Source: CAZWLY01 sp964634465
Lineage (GTDB): Bacteria; Desulfobacterota; Desulfarculia; G963662305
DNA: 64,000 bases
Assembly: GCA_964634465.1 (NCBI GenBank)
Contig: CAZWLY010000003.1
Span: forward strand, 255,405-319,404
Direction: 5' to 3'
Shown here one piece after another: positions 7,657 through 14,617 of this stretch. The translations under genes were made by a program, and so were the position numbers. Position 1 is the first letter of the stretch. Each line of letters begins with the position of its first letter. The notes beneath the pieces are model-generated. The model worked only from the letters and a program-made list of their open reading frames with translations, made no database searches and was not told the DNA's origin.

Positions 7657-9191
7657 AGATGGGGACCCTTCCTCAGCGGGTTCTTCTTCATCTGCTCCAG
7701 GCGATTGAGCCCGTTGATCAACGCTTTGGCCGAGGCGGTCAAGATGTCCTGATCGGACGAGCGACCCAAGACGAGGTACCCGTTCTCCTTGAGCCGGACG
7801 GTCACTTCGCCCTGGGCGTCCATGCCGCCGGTGATCGCCCCGACGGTGTAGCGGACCAATTCGGCCTTGGAACCGACCATGTCCATGATCGTCTTGTAGA
7901 CCGCGTCCACCGGTCCGACGCCGAAGCCGGCCGACTTGATCTCCTCGCCGTCTATCTTCAGCCCCACCGTGGCCACCGGGTGGACGTGGGTGCCGGCCAT
8001 GACGTTGAGGTAGATCAACTCGTAGGCGTCGGGCAGGTGAAACAGCTCGTCGGCGATGATGGCCTCGATATCTTCGTTGAAGACTTCCTTCTTCTTGTCG
8101 GCCAGCACCTTGAACCGGACGAACAGCCGGTCCACCTCCTCGGCGCTGAGATTATAGCCCAAATCTTCCAATCGGTCCCGAAAAGCGTGCCGGCCGGAGT
8201 GTTTTCCCAGGACCAGATTGGAGCGGGCCAGCCCGACGTCCTCGGGCTTCATGATCTCGTAGGTCATCCGGTTCTCCAGCACGCCGTGCTGGTGGATGCC
8301 CGACTCATGGGCGAAGGCGTTGGCCCCGACGATGGCCTTGTTGGGCTGGACCGGCATGCCGGTGATCAGCGACACCAGCCGACTGGTCGGATAGAGCTGG
8401 GTGGTGTCGATCCCGGTCTCGTAGGGCAGCCGATCGCCCCGGGTGTTGATGGCCATGACCACCTCCTCCAGCGAGGCGTTGCCGGCCCGCTCGCCGATGC
8501 CGTTGATGGTCGCCTCGACCTGCCTGGCCCCGGCGGCGACGGCGGCCATGGTGTTGGCCACGGCGAAGCCGAGATCGTTGTGGCAGTGGACCGAAACGAC
8601 GACGTTCTCGATGCCCTCGACGTTGTCCATCAAAAAGGCGATCAGCCGGCCGAACTCGTCGGGCAGGGCGTAGCCGACCGTGTCCGGGATGTTGATCGTC
8701 GTCGCCCCGGCCTCGATCGCCGCGCTCATCACCCGCACCAGGAACTCGGGCTCGGTCCGGGAGGCGTCCTCGGCCGAAAACTCGACGTCGGCGGTGTAGC
8801 TCTTGGCCCGGGCGACTCCCTTGGACACCGCCTGGAGCACCTGCTCTTCGTTCATCTTGAGCTTGTGGGCCATATGGATCGGCGAAGTGGCGATGAAGAC
8901 GTGAATCCGCGGCTTGACCGCCCCCTTCACCGCCCGCCAGGCGGCGTCGATGTCCTCGTCGTTGCACCTGGCCAGCCCGGCCACCGCGGCCCGCTCGACC
9001 TCGGCCGCGATCATGCTCACCGCCTCCAGATCGCCGGGCGAGGCGATGGGGAAGCCGGCCTCGATGACGTCGACGCCCATCCGATCCAACTGGCGGGCCA
9101 ATCGCAGCTTCTCGGCCGTGTTCATGGTCGCGCCGGGCGATTGCTCGCCGTCTCTCAGGGTCGTGTCGAAGATAATGATTCGTTCAGCCAT
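7653..9191 (-). CDS. leuA: 2-isopropylmalate synthase
   Basis: A 512-residue enzyme condensing acetyl-CoA with 2-ketoisovalerate, the first committed step of leucine synthesis. The HMGL-like barrel begins IFDTTLRDGEQSPGATM and includes the metal ligands in HCHNDLGFAVANT and the GIGERAGNASLEEV loop. The C-terminal LeuA dimer domain (from about 390) is the usual leucine-feedback site, so allosteric inhibition is likely. ATG 9191 is preferred: GGAGGAG lies 11 bases upstream. The earlier in-frame ATG and TTG lie inside or against that site. The stop overlaps leuC. Confidence 0.93.
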   Translation of the reverse strand: MAERIIIFDTTLRDGEQSPGATMNTAEKLRLARQLDRMGVDVIEAGFPIASPGDLEAVSMIAAEVERAAVAGLARCNDEDIDAAWRAVKGAVKPRIHVFIATSPIHMAHKLKMNEEQVLQAVSKGVARAKSYTADVEFSAEDASRTEPEFLVRVMSAAIEAGATTINIPDTVGYALPDEFGRLIAFLMDNVEGIENVVVSVHCHNDLGFAVANTMAAVAAGARQVEATINGIGERAGNASLEEVVMAINTRGDRLPYETGIDTTQLYPTSRLVSLITGMPVQPNKAIVGANAFAHESGIHQHGVLENRMTYEIMKPEDVGLARSNLVLGKHSGRHAFRDRLEDLGYNLSAEEVDRLFVRFKVLADKKKEVFNEDIEAIIADELFHLPDAYELIYLNVMAGTHVHPVATVGLKIDGEEIKSAGFGVGPVDAVYKTIMDMVGSKAELVRYTVGAITGGMDAQGEVTVRLKENGYLVLGRSSDQDILTASAKALINGLNRLEQMKKNPLRKGPHL

Positions 9192-9207
9192 GATAGTCAT
9201 CTCCTCC

Positions 9208-9238
9208 AAAAAAGAAGCCCGCCCCCGGAGGGGCGGGC
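9208..9238 (-). terminator. Terminator between pssA and leuA, possible leu attenuator
   Basis: GCCCGCCCC, loop CGGA, GGGGCGGGC. On the minus strand it is followed by TTCTTTTTT, and the leuA ribosome-binding site comes immediately after. It ends pssA transcripts. Because it lies in the leuA leader it could also work as an attenuator, though no leucine-rich leader peptide was found. Confidence 0.75.
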
Positions 9239-9262
9239 CGATTAACCCAAAAATCTAAACGT

Positions 9263-10057
9263 CTAACGTCGGCCTGCCGCCTCCGGCTCCACCTCCTCGT
9301 CGAGAGCGCCCTTGGAGCTCCTAAGTCGAAGTCGATAAAGCGCCACCACCGGACCGGAGAGCAGATAGGTCACCCAAAAGAGGATGGCCATCAGCACCGG
9401 CCGGTAGGCGACCACCGACAGGATCAACACTCCCGCCACCAGCAGGTTGAAGGGCGGGAAGCGCTTCAGATCGACCTTCTTGGCCGACCGGTAGGGCAGG
9501 TTGGAGACCATCAGGAACGAAAGGACGTAGACCAGAATCAAGAGACCGGTGGCGATTTGGCTGCCGGTGATCTCGAAACGGTCGGCGGCCAGAACCACCG
9601 CCGCCACCGTCGAGGCCGCCGCCGGAATGGGCAGCCCGACGAAGAATCGCGGATCGGTGGAATCGACCTGGATGTTGAACCTGGCCAGGCGCAGCGCGCC
9701 GCAGCAGACGTAGAGGAAGGCGGCGATCCAGCCCAGCCGGGCGAAATCCTGGAGGGCGAACTGGTGGATGATGAAGGCCGGGGCGACGCCGAAGGCCACC
9801 AGGTCGGCGAGTGAATCGTACTCCACGCCGAAGCGGCTGGTGGTGTTGGTCAGCCGGGCGACCTTGCCGTCCAGGCCGTCTAGAAGCAGCGAGACGAAGA
9901 CGGCCACCGCCGCCGCCACCCAGTTCTCCTCGGAGGCCGAGATGATGGCGAAGAAGCCGCAGAACAGCGACCCCGAAGTCACCAGGTTGGGCAACAGGTA
10001 GGTGCTCCTCAAGGGGAGTCCGTCCTTTGTCCGCAATTTGGGTCGCCGTGGGCTCAC
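9263..10057 (-). CDS. pssA: CDP-diacylglycerol-serine O-phosphatidyltransferase
   Basis: A 264-residue integral membrane enzyme that makes phosphatidylserine from CDP-diacylglycerol and serine. The CDP-alcohol phosphatidyltransferase signature DGLDGKVAR then GVEYDSLAD is complete (about residues 57-80). Several hydrophobic segments follow. I chose GTG 10057, which overlaps the psd TAG by one base and has GGAAGG five bases upstream. A more upstream ATG at 10123 would lie within psd. Together with psd it forms a two-step phosphatidylethanolamine module. Confidence 0.88.
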   Translation of the reverse strand: MSPRRPKLRTKDGLPLRSTYLLPNLVTSGSLFCGFFAIISASEENWVAAAVAVFVSLLLDGLDGKVARLTNTTSRFGVEYDSLADLVAFGVAPAFIIHQFALQDFARLGWIAAFLYVCCGALRLARFNIQVDSTDPRFFVGLPIPAAASTVAAVVLAADRFEITGSQIATGLLILVYVLSFLMVSNLPYRSAKKVDLKRFPPFNLLVAGVLILSVVAYRPVLMAILFWVTYLLSGPVVALYRLRLRSSKGALDEEVEPEAAGRR

Positions 10058-10698
10058 TAAAGCCTTCCCACCACATCCTGGCCGGCCTTGACCCTCTGGC
10101 CCAGGCCGACGTTGAGCCGACACTCGGTCGGCAGGTAGAGATCGACGCGGGAGCCGAAGCGGATCAGGCCGAATCGCTGGCCGGCCGTAAGCTCGTCCCC
10201 CGGCTTGGCGTAGCAGACGATCCGCCGGGCGATCAAACCGGCGATCTGGGCCACCTCCACTCGAGACCCGCCGTCGGTCTCAAGAGCCAAAATCAGCCGC
10301 TCGTTGGACTCCGACGCCTTGTCCAACGAGGCGTTGAAAAACTTGCCGGCGGTGTAATCCATCGCCGTCACTCTTCCCGTCACCGGCGAGCGGTTGACGT
10401 GGACGTCGACGACCGACATGAAGATCGACACCTTCAGGGCCGGCTCACCGCTCAGCGGGGCAGCCTCGACCTGGCCGACGTGGATTACCTTCCCGTCGGC
10501 CGGCGAGACGATCAGTCCCTCTCTCGGCGTGTGGTATCGCTCCGGATCCCGGAAAAACCACGCCGAGAAAAGAGCCGCCGCGAAGGCGGCCAGAGCCCAA
10601 GCACCCCACCCGGCCAGGGCCAGGACCTCGGCCAATACGGCCGGAGCCAGAATAAACGGCCACCCTTCACGGGCGATGGGCACCCTGGCTTGGTCCAT
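10057..10698 (-). CDS. psd: Phosphatidylserine decarboxylase proenzyme (short type)
   Basis: A 213-residue proenzyme that decarboxylates phosphatidylserine to phosphatidylethanolamine at the membrane. Two hydrophobic segments lie in the first 45 residues, followed by FRDPER, SPADGKV and DVHVNRSPVTG. The self-cleavage site lies in RFGSRVDLYLP (Gly-Ser near residue 181), where the pyruvoyl group forms. The length matches the short archaeal/deltaproteobacterial class. It overlaps pssA by one base and lies 14 bases from the YdcH gene, so an operon is likely. Confidence 0.92.
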   Translation of the reverse strand: MDQARVPIAREGWPFILAPAVLAEVLALAGWGAWALAAFAAALFSAWFFRDPERYHTPREGLIVSPADGKVIHVGQVEAAPLSGEPALKVSIFMSVVDVHVNRSPVTGRVTAMDYTAGKFFNASLDKASESNERLILALETDGGSRVEVAQIAGLIARRIVCYAKPGDELTAGQRFGLIRFGSRVDLYLPTECRLNVGLGQRVKAGQDVVGRL

Positions 10699-10712
10699 CT
10701 TCGCCCCGGCCG

Positions 10713-10949
10713 TCAGGCCGTTGGACCCTCCGCCCGATGCCGGGCCAATATCTGTTCGATCCGATCCCGTCCGGCCAACTTGAGCTTTTGGAGGCGCTTG
10801 CGTTCGATCTGCTCCTCAGGGGTCAAGTAGAGACGCCCGTTCATGTCCTCCAGCCGGCGCTCGAAATCGAGATGCTCCCGCCACAGAGCGGCCAACTCCT
10901 GGTTGGTCGGAATCAGGTTCTGGATCAGTTCGATATCTCTCTGTTCCAT
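10713..10949 (-). CDS. YdcH/DUF465 family small coiled-coil protein
   Basis: A 78-residue, highly charged helical protein. It has the DUF465 layout: an N-terminal helix (QRDIELIQNLIPTNQEL), a W-REHLDFERRLEDM centre and the family's closing LTPEEQIERKRLQKLKL. Family members are small cytosolic proteins of unknown role. It lies 14 bases upstream of psd in the same direction, probably as the first gene of that operon. No signal or membrane segment is present. Confidence 0.8.
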   Translation of the reverse strand: MEQRDIELIQNLIPTNQELAALWREHLDFERRLEDMNGRLYLTPEEQIERKRLQKLKLAGRDRIEQILARHRAEGPTA

Positions 10950-11175
10950 AGCCTCTGCCGTTGTGGGTCAGCATAGCCCACGGCCAAGCCCAAGTCAAGA
11001 AAACCAGTCGTTTCGATCCATTCTTACCAACGCCGGCCAACGCCGGCCGGTTGGGCTATCTAACCGACATACCGGTTTATTACCGGTTTTGCCTCCCGCG
11101 CACGGCCAGCTTCTGGATGAGAATATCCCAAAGCGAATCGTCGTTCTTCGAGGCCAAGTCTTGGCCGGGTGAGAC

Positions 11176-11211
11176 AAAAAGCCCCCCGCCCGAAGGATTC
11201 CGGGCGGGGGG
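11176..11211 (-). terminator. Rho-independent terminator
   Basis: CCCCCCGCCCG and CGGGCGGGGGG form an 11-base stem (11182-11192 with 11201-11211). On the minus strand it is followed by TTTTT (11176-11180). It ends the small acidic-protein gene at 11248. Confidence 0.85.
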
Positions 11212-11247
11212 TCGGCCGGCCAATCGCCGCTCTATGATCTATCGTGT

Positions 11248-11421
11248 TCAGTTTCGCCAATCACCTGGATCGACGACCTTGGGACGGTCGTCGTCCGCCT
11301 CGTCGAACGAAACCGAGTCGATCCACTTGTCGATTTCCTCCCACGGGATATTGACTTTACTCGGTTTTTCCGGTTCCCACATCAAGGCCGCCGTATTCAA
11401 TTGTTCGTCCTGCCAATCCAT
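11248..11421 (-). CDS. Small acidic hypothetical protein
   Basis: A 57-residue acidic protein starting MDWQDEQLNTAALMWEP and containing WEEIDKWIDSVSFDEADDD. The start is fixed by GGGAGGG seven bases before ATG 11421; a longer reading to 11559 has no such site. It has its own downstream terminator, which supports expression. It contains no cysteine, signal peptide or membrane segment, and I do not recognise its family. It lies between the hemL group and the psd group but is separated from both. Confidence 0.55.
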   Translation of the reverse strand: MDWQDEQLNTAALMWEPEKPSKVNIPWEEIDKWIDSVSFDEADDDRPKVVDPGDWRN

Positions 11422-11521
11422 AACAGCGCCCTCCCTTCTTGCCCCATAAGCTAGACACTCTGGGCTCAAATTCAAGTCCGGATGCAATTTTTTCGGCCCC
11501 GGCCATGGGGGGCGATAAAGA

Positions 11522-11541
11522 GGGGGCCGAACTCGGCCCCC
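11522..11541 (-). terminator. Probable terminator of hemL
   Basis: GGGGGCCGA, loop AC, TCGGCCCCC, 24 bases after the hemL stop. Only a short interrupted T stretch (CTCTTTAT) follows on the minus strand, so termination may be partial. Confidence 0.45.
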
Positions 11542-11565
11542 GGCGAAATCACGGTCCATCGGCTA

Positions 11566-12843
11566 TCACAGTTGAGCGAACGCCTTCTTGGCCGAGGCGA
11601 CGACGTGATCCACCTCCTCGGCGGTGTGGGCGGTGCTCAAGAAGGCGACCTCGAACTGGCTGGGGGCCAGCCAGACGCCCTCCTCCAGCATGATCCGCCA
11701 GTATTTGGCGTAGCGTTTGGTGTCGGCCCGAGTCGCCGTTTCATAGTCGTAGACCGCCTGGTCGGTGAAGAAGAGACCGAACATGGAGCCGATCCGGTTT
11801 CCCGCCACCGGCACGCCGGCCTTGTCGGCGGCGTCCATCAAGGCGTCGAACAGATTGGCCGTCTTGTTCTCCAACTCGTCGTAGACGGCCGGCAGGGACA
11901 GCACCTCCAGGGTGGCGATGCCGGCCGCGGTGGCCAACGGGTTGCCCGAAAGCGTGCCGGCCTGGTAGATGTCGCCCTCCGGGGCCAGGCGATCCATGTA
12001 CTCGGCCTTGCCGCCGAACGCCCCCATGGGCAAGCCGCCGCCGATGATCTTGCCCAGGGTGGTCAGATCCGGTTCGATGCCGTAAAGCGTCTGGGCCCCA
12101 CCGTAGCCGACCCTGAAGCCGGTGATGACCTCGTCGAAGATGAGAAGCGCGCCGTACTTTTTGGTCACTTCCCTGAGGCCCGCCAAAAAGCCCGGCTTGG
12201 GTGGGATCAGGCCCATGTTACCGGCGATGGGCTCCAGGATCACGCCGGCGATCTCCTCGCCCAGCTTGTCGAAGGTCTCCTCAACCGCTCCCAGGTCGTT
12301 GAACGGCAGGGAGAGCGTTTCCTGGGCGATGGGCTCGGGCACGCCGGGCGAACCGGGGATGCCCAGGGTGGCCACGCCGCTGCCGGCGGCGACCAGGAGC
12401 GTGTCGGCGTGGCCGTGGTAGCAGCCGTCGAACTTGATGATCTTGGACCGTCCGGTGACGCCCCTGGCCAGACGGATGGCCGACATGGTCGCTTCGGTGC
12501 CGGAGTTGACCAGCCGGACCTTGTCCATGGCCGGCAGAGCCTCGACCAGCATCCTGGCCAGCTTCACCTCGTTCTCGGTCGGCGCGCCGAAGGAGAAACC
12601 CTGCTCGGCCTGCTTTTTCACCGCTTCGACCACCGCCGGGTGGGCGTGACCCAGGATCAACGGCCCCCAGGAGCAGACCAGATCGACGTAGGCGCAGCCG
12701 TCCACGTCATAGATCCGGCCGCCGTGGCCCCGGGCGACGATCCTGGGCATGGAATCGACCGATTTACAGGCCCTGACCGGCGAGTTGACCCCGCCGGGGA
12801 TGTAGCGGCAGGCCTCCCCAAAAATTTGCTCCGATTTCATCAT
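11566..12843 (-). CDS. hemL: Glutamate-1-semialdehyde 2,1-aminomutase
   Basis: A 425-residue PLP enzyme making 5-aminolevulinate from glutamate semialdehyde in the C5 tetrapyrrole pathway, cytoplasm. It shows IPGGVNSPVRA near the start, NSGTEATMSAIRLARGVTGR, the FDEVITGFR aspartate and the PLP lysine in LGKIIGGGLPMGAFGG (near residue 263). ATG 12843 overlaps the TGA of the siroheme decarboxylase gene by four bases, so the two are coupled. This links early tetrapyrrole supply to the siroheme-dependent haem route. Confidence 0.93.
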   Translation of the reverse strand: MMKSEQIFGEACRYIPGGVNSPVRACKSVDSMPRIVARGHGGRIYDVDGCAYVDLVCSWGPLILGHAHPAVVEAVKKQAEQGFSFGAPTENEVKLARMLVEALPAMDKVRLVNSGTEATMSAIRLARGVTGRSKIIKFDGCYHGHADTLLVAAGSGVATLGIPGSPGVPEPIAQETLSLPFNDLGAVEETFDKLGEEIAGVILEPIAGNMGLIPPKPGFLAGLREVTKKYGALLIFDEVITGFRVGYGGAQTLYGIEPDLTTLGKIIGGGLPMGAFGGKAEYMDRLAPEGDIYQAGTLSGNPLATAAGIATLEVLSLPAVYDELENKTANLFDALMDAADKAGVPVAGNRIGSMFGLFFTDQAVYDYETATRADTKRYAKYWRIMLEEGVWLAPSQFEVAFLSTAHTAEEVDHVVASAKKAFAQL

Positions 12844-13310
12844 GCAAAGTACCTCATGCTGGTCTTCTTGAGCTCCTCGACGGAGAAGAGCATCTGGTAG
12901 TCGCCAACGCCTGTCTCTCTGGCCATTTCGGCCACGGTCTTCCGGCAGTCCCGCCGGCTCTGGCCGTGGACCATGGTGTAGAGGTTGTAGGGCCAATCGG
13001 GCCTGGTGCGGCGCTGGTAGCAGTGGCTGACCATCCTGTAGCCGGCCATCCTTCGACCGACCTCCTCGATCCGGTCATCGTCGATCTTCCAGGCGACCAT
13101 CACGTTGGCCGGGAAGCCGGACTGCTGGTGGCGAAGGGTGGCCCCGAAGCGGCGGATGACCCCCGCCGCCTTGAGCGCCCTGATCCGGTCGATGACCTCG
13201 GCCTCGCTCAAGGCGACCTTCTCGGCCAGCCAGGCGAAGGGGCGCTCGGTGACCGGCAGGTCGCCCTGGAGATGATAGATGATCCGCTTATCGGTTTCGG
13301 TCAGTGTCAT
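12840..13310 (-). CDS. ahbB: Siroheme decarboxylase subunit (AhbB-like, Lrp/AsnC fold)
   Basis: A 156-residue protein with an N-terminal Lrp/AsnC-like helix-turn-helix (ETDKRIIYHLQGDLPVTERP) and the AhbA/AhbB/NirDGLH domain. Telling segments are GVIRRFGATLRHQQSGF, SHCYQRRTRPDWPYNLYTMV and the C-terminal KKTSMRYF, the beta-subunit form. In sulfate reducers AhbAB removes two carboxyl groups from sirohaem on the way to haem. ATG 13310 lies within the 3' end of the ModE-like gene. The partner AhbA is not in this window, so subunit identity is from motif only. Confidence 0.8.
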   Translation of the reverse strand: MTLTETDKRIIYHLQGDLPVTERPFAWLAEKVALSEAEVIDRIRALKAAGVIRRFGATLRHQQSGFPANVMVAWKIDDDRIEEVGRRMAGYRMVSHCYQRRTRPDWPYNLYTMVHGQSRRDCRKTVAEMARETGVGDYQMLFSVEELKKTSMRYFA

Positions 13311-13659
13311 CTCGACTGGCCAGCACCTCCAACTCGGTCTCGAACTCCTCCCGGCCGATCCTCTCGATGGCCTCGGCGGCCCGCTTCTCGAAGCGGGCGT
13401 AGCGTTCAAGAAGGCGCTCGCCCTCTTCGCTCAGGGTCAGGCCGCGGCCTTTCTCGCCGGGCTTGGTCAGGCTGACGCCGAGGCGTTCCTCCGAGGCCTT
13501 GATTCTTCCCCAGGCGGCCCGGTAGCTCATACCCATCTTCTTGGCCGCGGCCGAAAGCGAGCCCAGCTCCTTCAACGACTCGAGCAGGCTCATCCGGCCC
13601 TGGCCGAAAAGGACGCCGGAATCGTCCTCCAACCACAATTTGTGGCGAATCCGCATCAC
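13288..13659 (-). CDS. ModE/LysR-type winged-helix regulator without ligand domain
   Basis: A 123-residue protein consisting of a ModE N-terminal-type winged helix (GRMSLLESLKELGSLSAAAKKMGMSYRAAW, given here only as position 23-52 of the frame). KPGEKGRGLTLSEEGERLLE (the wing) and a short helical tail follow. It lacks the molybdate-binding domain, so it is not full ModE. It overlaps the siroheme decarboxylase gene by 23 bases and the YciI frame by four. This suggests it is co-transcribed with hemL/ahbB and may control this cluster or itself. Confidence 0.8.
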   Translation of the reverse strand: MMRIRHKLWLEDDSGVLFGQGRMSLLESLKELGSLSAAAKKMGMSYRAAWGRIKASEERLGVSLTKPGEKGRGLTLSEEGERLLERYARFEKRAAEAIERIGREEFETELEVLASRDDTDRNR

Positions 13660-13990
13660 TCGACTAAACTACCCAAACCGGGTGGGGGTGTCAATTTATG
13701 GCGGCGATCCGGGAGGAGCGGGGCGGCTCGAGCCATCTCGACAGCCGGCCGGAACTCGGCCGGCTCGGAGGTCATCAAACCCGAGGCGACCAGGGGGGCG
13801 TCCCCGAGCCAGGCTTCGACCGCCTCAATGGAATCGGCCTGGAAGACGACCATGGCGCCGATGTCGTCCCACTTGCCGGCCTGGAAGAGCCGGCCCGCGA
13901 CCCGGTCTTCGATCCACATGGCGTGTGGGCCGGGATGATCCGCGCCGGCTCATCGGGGCCGGCCTCGGGCCTGAGGCGATCGACGAACAA
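13656..13990 (-). pseudogene. YciI-like protein gene interrupted by a frameshift
   Basis: The downstream frame (13656-13919, 87 residues starting MWIEDRVAGRLFQAG) carries the C-terminal two thirds of a YciI-type ferredoxin-like domain. The upstream part, FLFVDRLRPEAGPDEPARII then PAH, is in another frame that ends in unrelated sequence. The join falls at CACAC near 13921-13930. Deleting one AC pair would give PAH-AMWIEDR, the expected family sequence. Either the gene is broken or a two-base error exists in the assembly. Starting at ATG 13919 would give a truncated protein. The full start is uncertain (TTG 13990 is one option). Confidence 0.6.
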
Positions 13991-14021
13991 GAAGCACCTG
14001 GGCGCAACCCCGTTTATCGAG

Positions 14022-14591
14022 TTAGAACTTGCGCCCCAGACTCCTGGCCTTCTCCAGCAGGCGGGCCGGGATGTCCGGGCTGTCTTTGGTGCCGGCCATG
14101 ACCACCTTGCCCAGCCGCTTGTAGCCGCCGTAGTTGAGCACCTTCCAGACGGCCCGGACGGCCCCCCGGCTCTCGGCGGCCAGGAAGTTGAACGGCCAGG
14201 GCGTGGTGCAGGCGGTGACGACGGCCGCCGGCTTGCCCTTCTGGCGGGGGAAGGGGAAGCCGTTGGGCTTCTCGCCCATGAAGACCGGTACGTTGCGGTC
14301 GAACAGCACCTTGAGCTGGGAGCTCATGTTACCCCAGTGGGTCGGCGTGCCCACGATCAACCCCTCGGCCGCCTCGATCTTTTGGCCGATCCGGGGGGCG
14401 TCGTCCGCGGGCAGGACGCACTCCCCGTCGGGCCGGCACTTCATGCAGGCGATACAGGGGCGCATCGTAAGCTCGTAGACGTCGACCCACTCCACCTCGT
14501 GCTTTTCGGCGGCGCCTTCGGCCACCGCCTTCAGCAAAGCGGCCACCTTGCCCTCCTTGCGAGGCGAGCCGTTGAGAATCAGTAGTTTCAT
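14022..14591 (-). CDS. NADPH-dependent FMN reductase / iron-sulfur flavoprotein-like
   Basis: A 189-residue flavodoxin-fold protein. MKLLILNGSPRKEGKVAALL is the FMN-phosphate loop, and GTPTHWGNMSSQLKVLFDR binds the flavin ring. The Cys cluster CIACMKCRPDGEC (from about residue 46) resembles the compact cysteine motif of iron-sulfur flavoproteins and may bind a [4Fe-4S] centre. It would transfer electrons from NAD(P)H or ferredoxin to a partner. It lies 26 bases downstream of the FAD oxidoreductase and is part of the same redox group. Confidence 0.8.
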   Translation of the reverse strand: MKLLILNGSPRKEGKVAALLKAVAEGAAEKHEVEWVDVYELTMRPCIACMKCRPDGECVLPADDAPRIGQKIEAAEGLIVGTPTHWGNMSSQLKVLFDRNVPVFMGEKPNGFPFPRQKGKPAAVVTACTTPWPFNFLAAESRGAVRAVWKVLNYGGYKRLGKVVMAGTKDSPDIPARLLEKARSLGRKF

Positions 14592-14617
14592 CCCTCAAAG
14601 AACCTCCGCTCACCCGG

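Noticed and set aside
10950..11175. Gene between the YdcH gene and the small acidic protein
   Set aside because: Only short frames without ribosome-binding sites or family resemblance; the stretch contains a simple CGCCGGCCAA duplication and nothing else noted.
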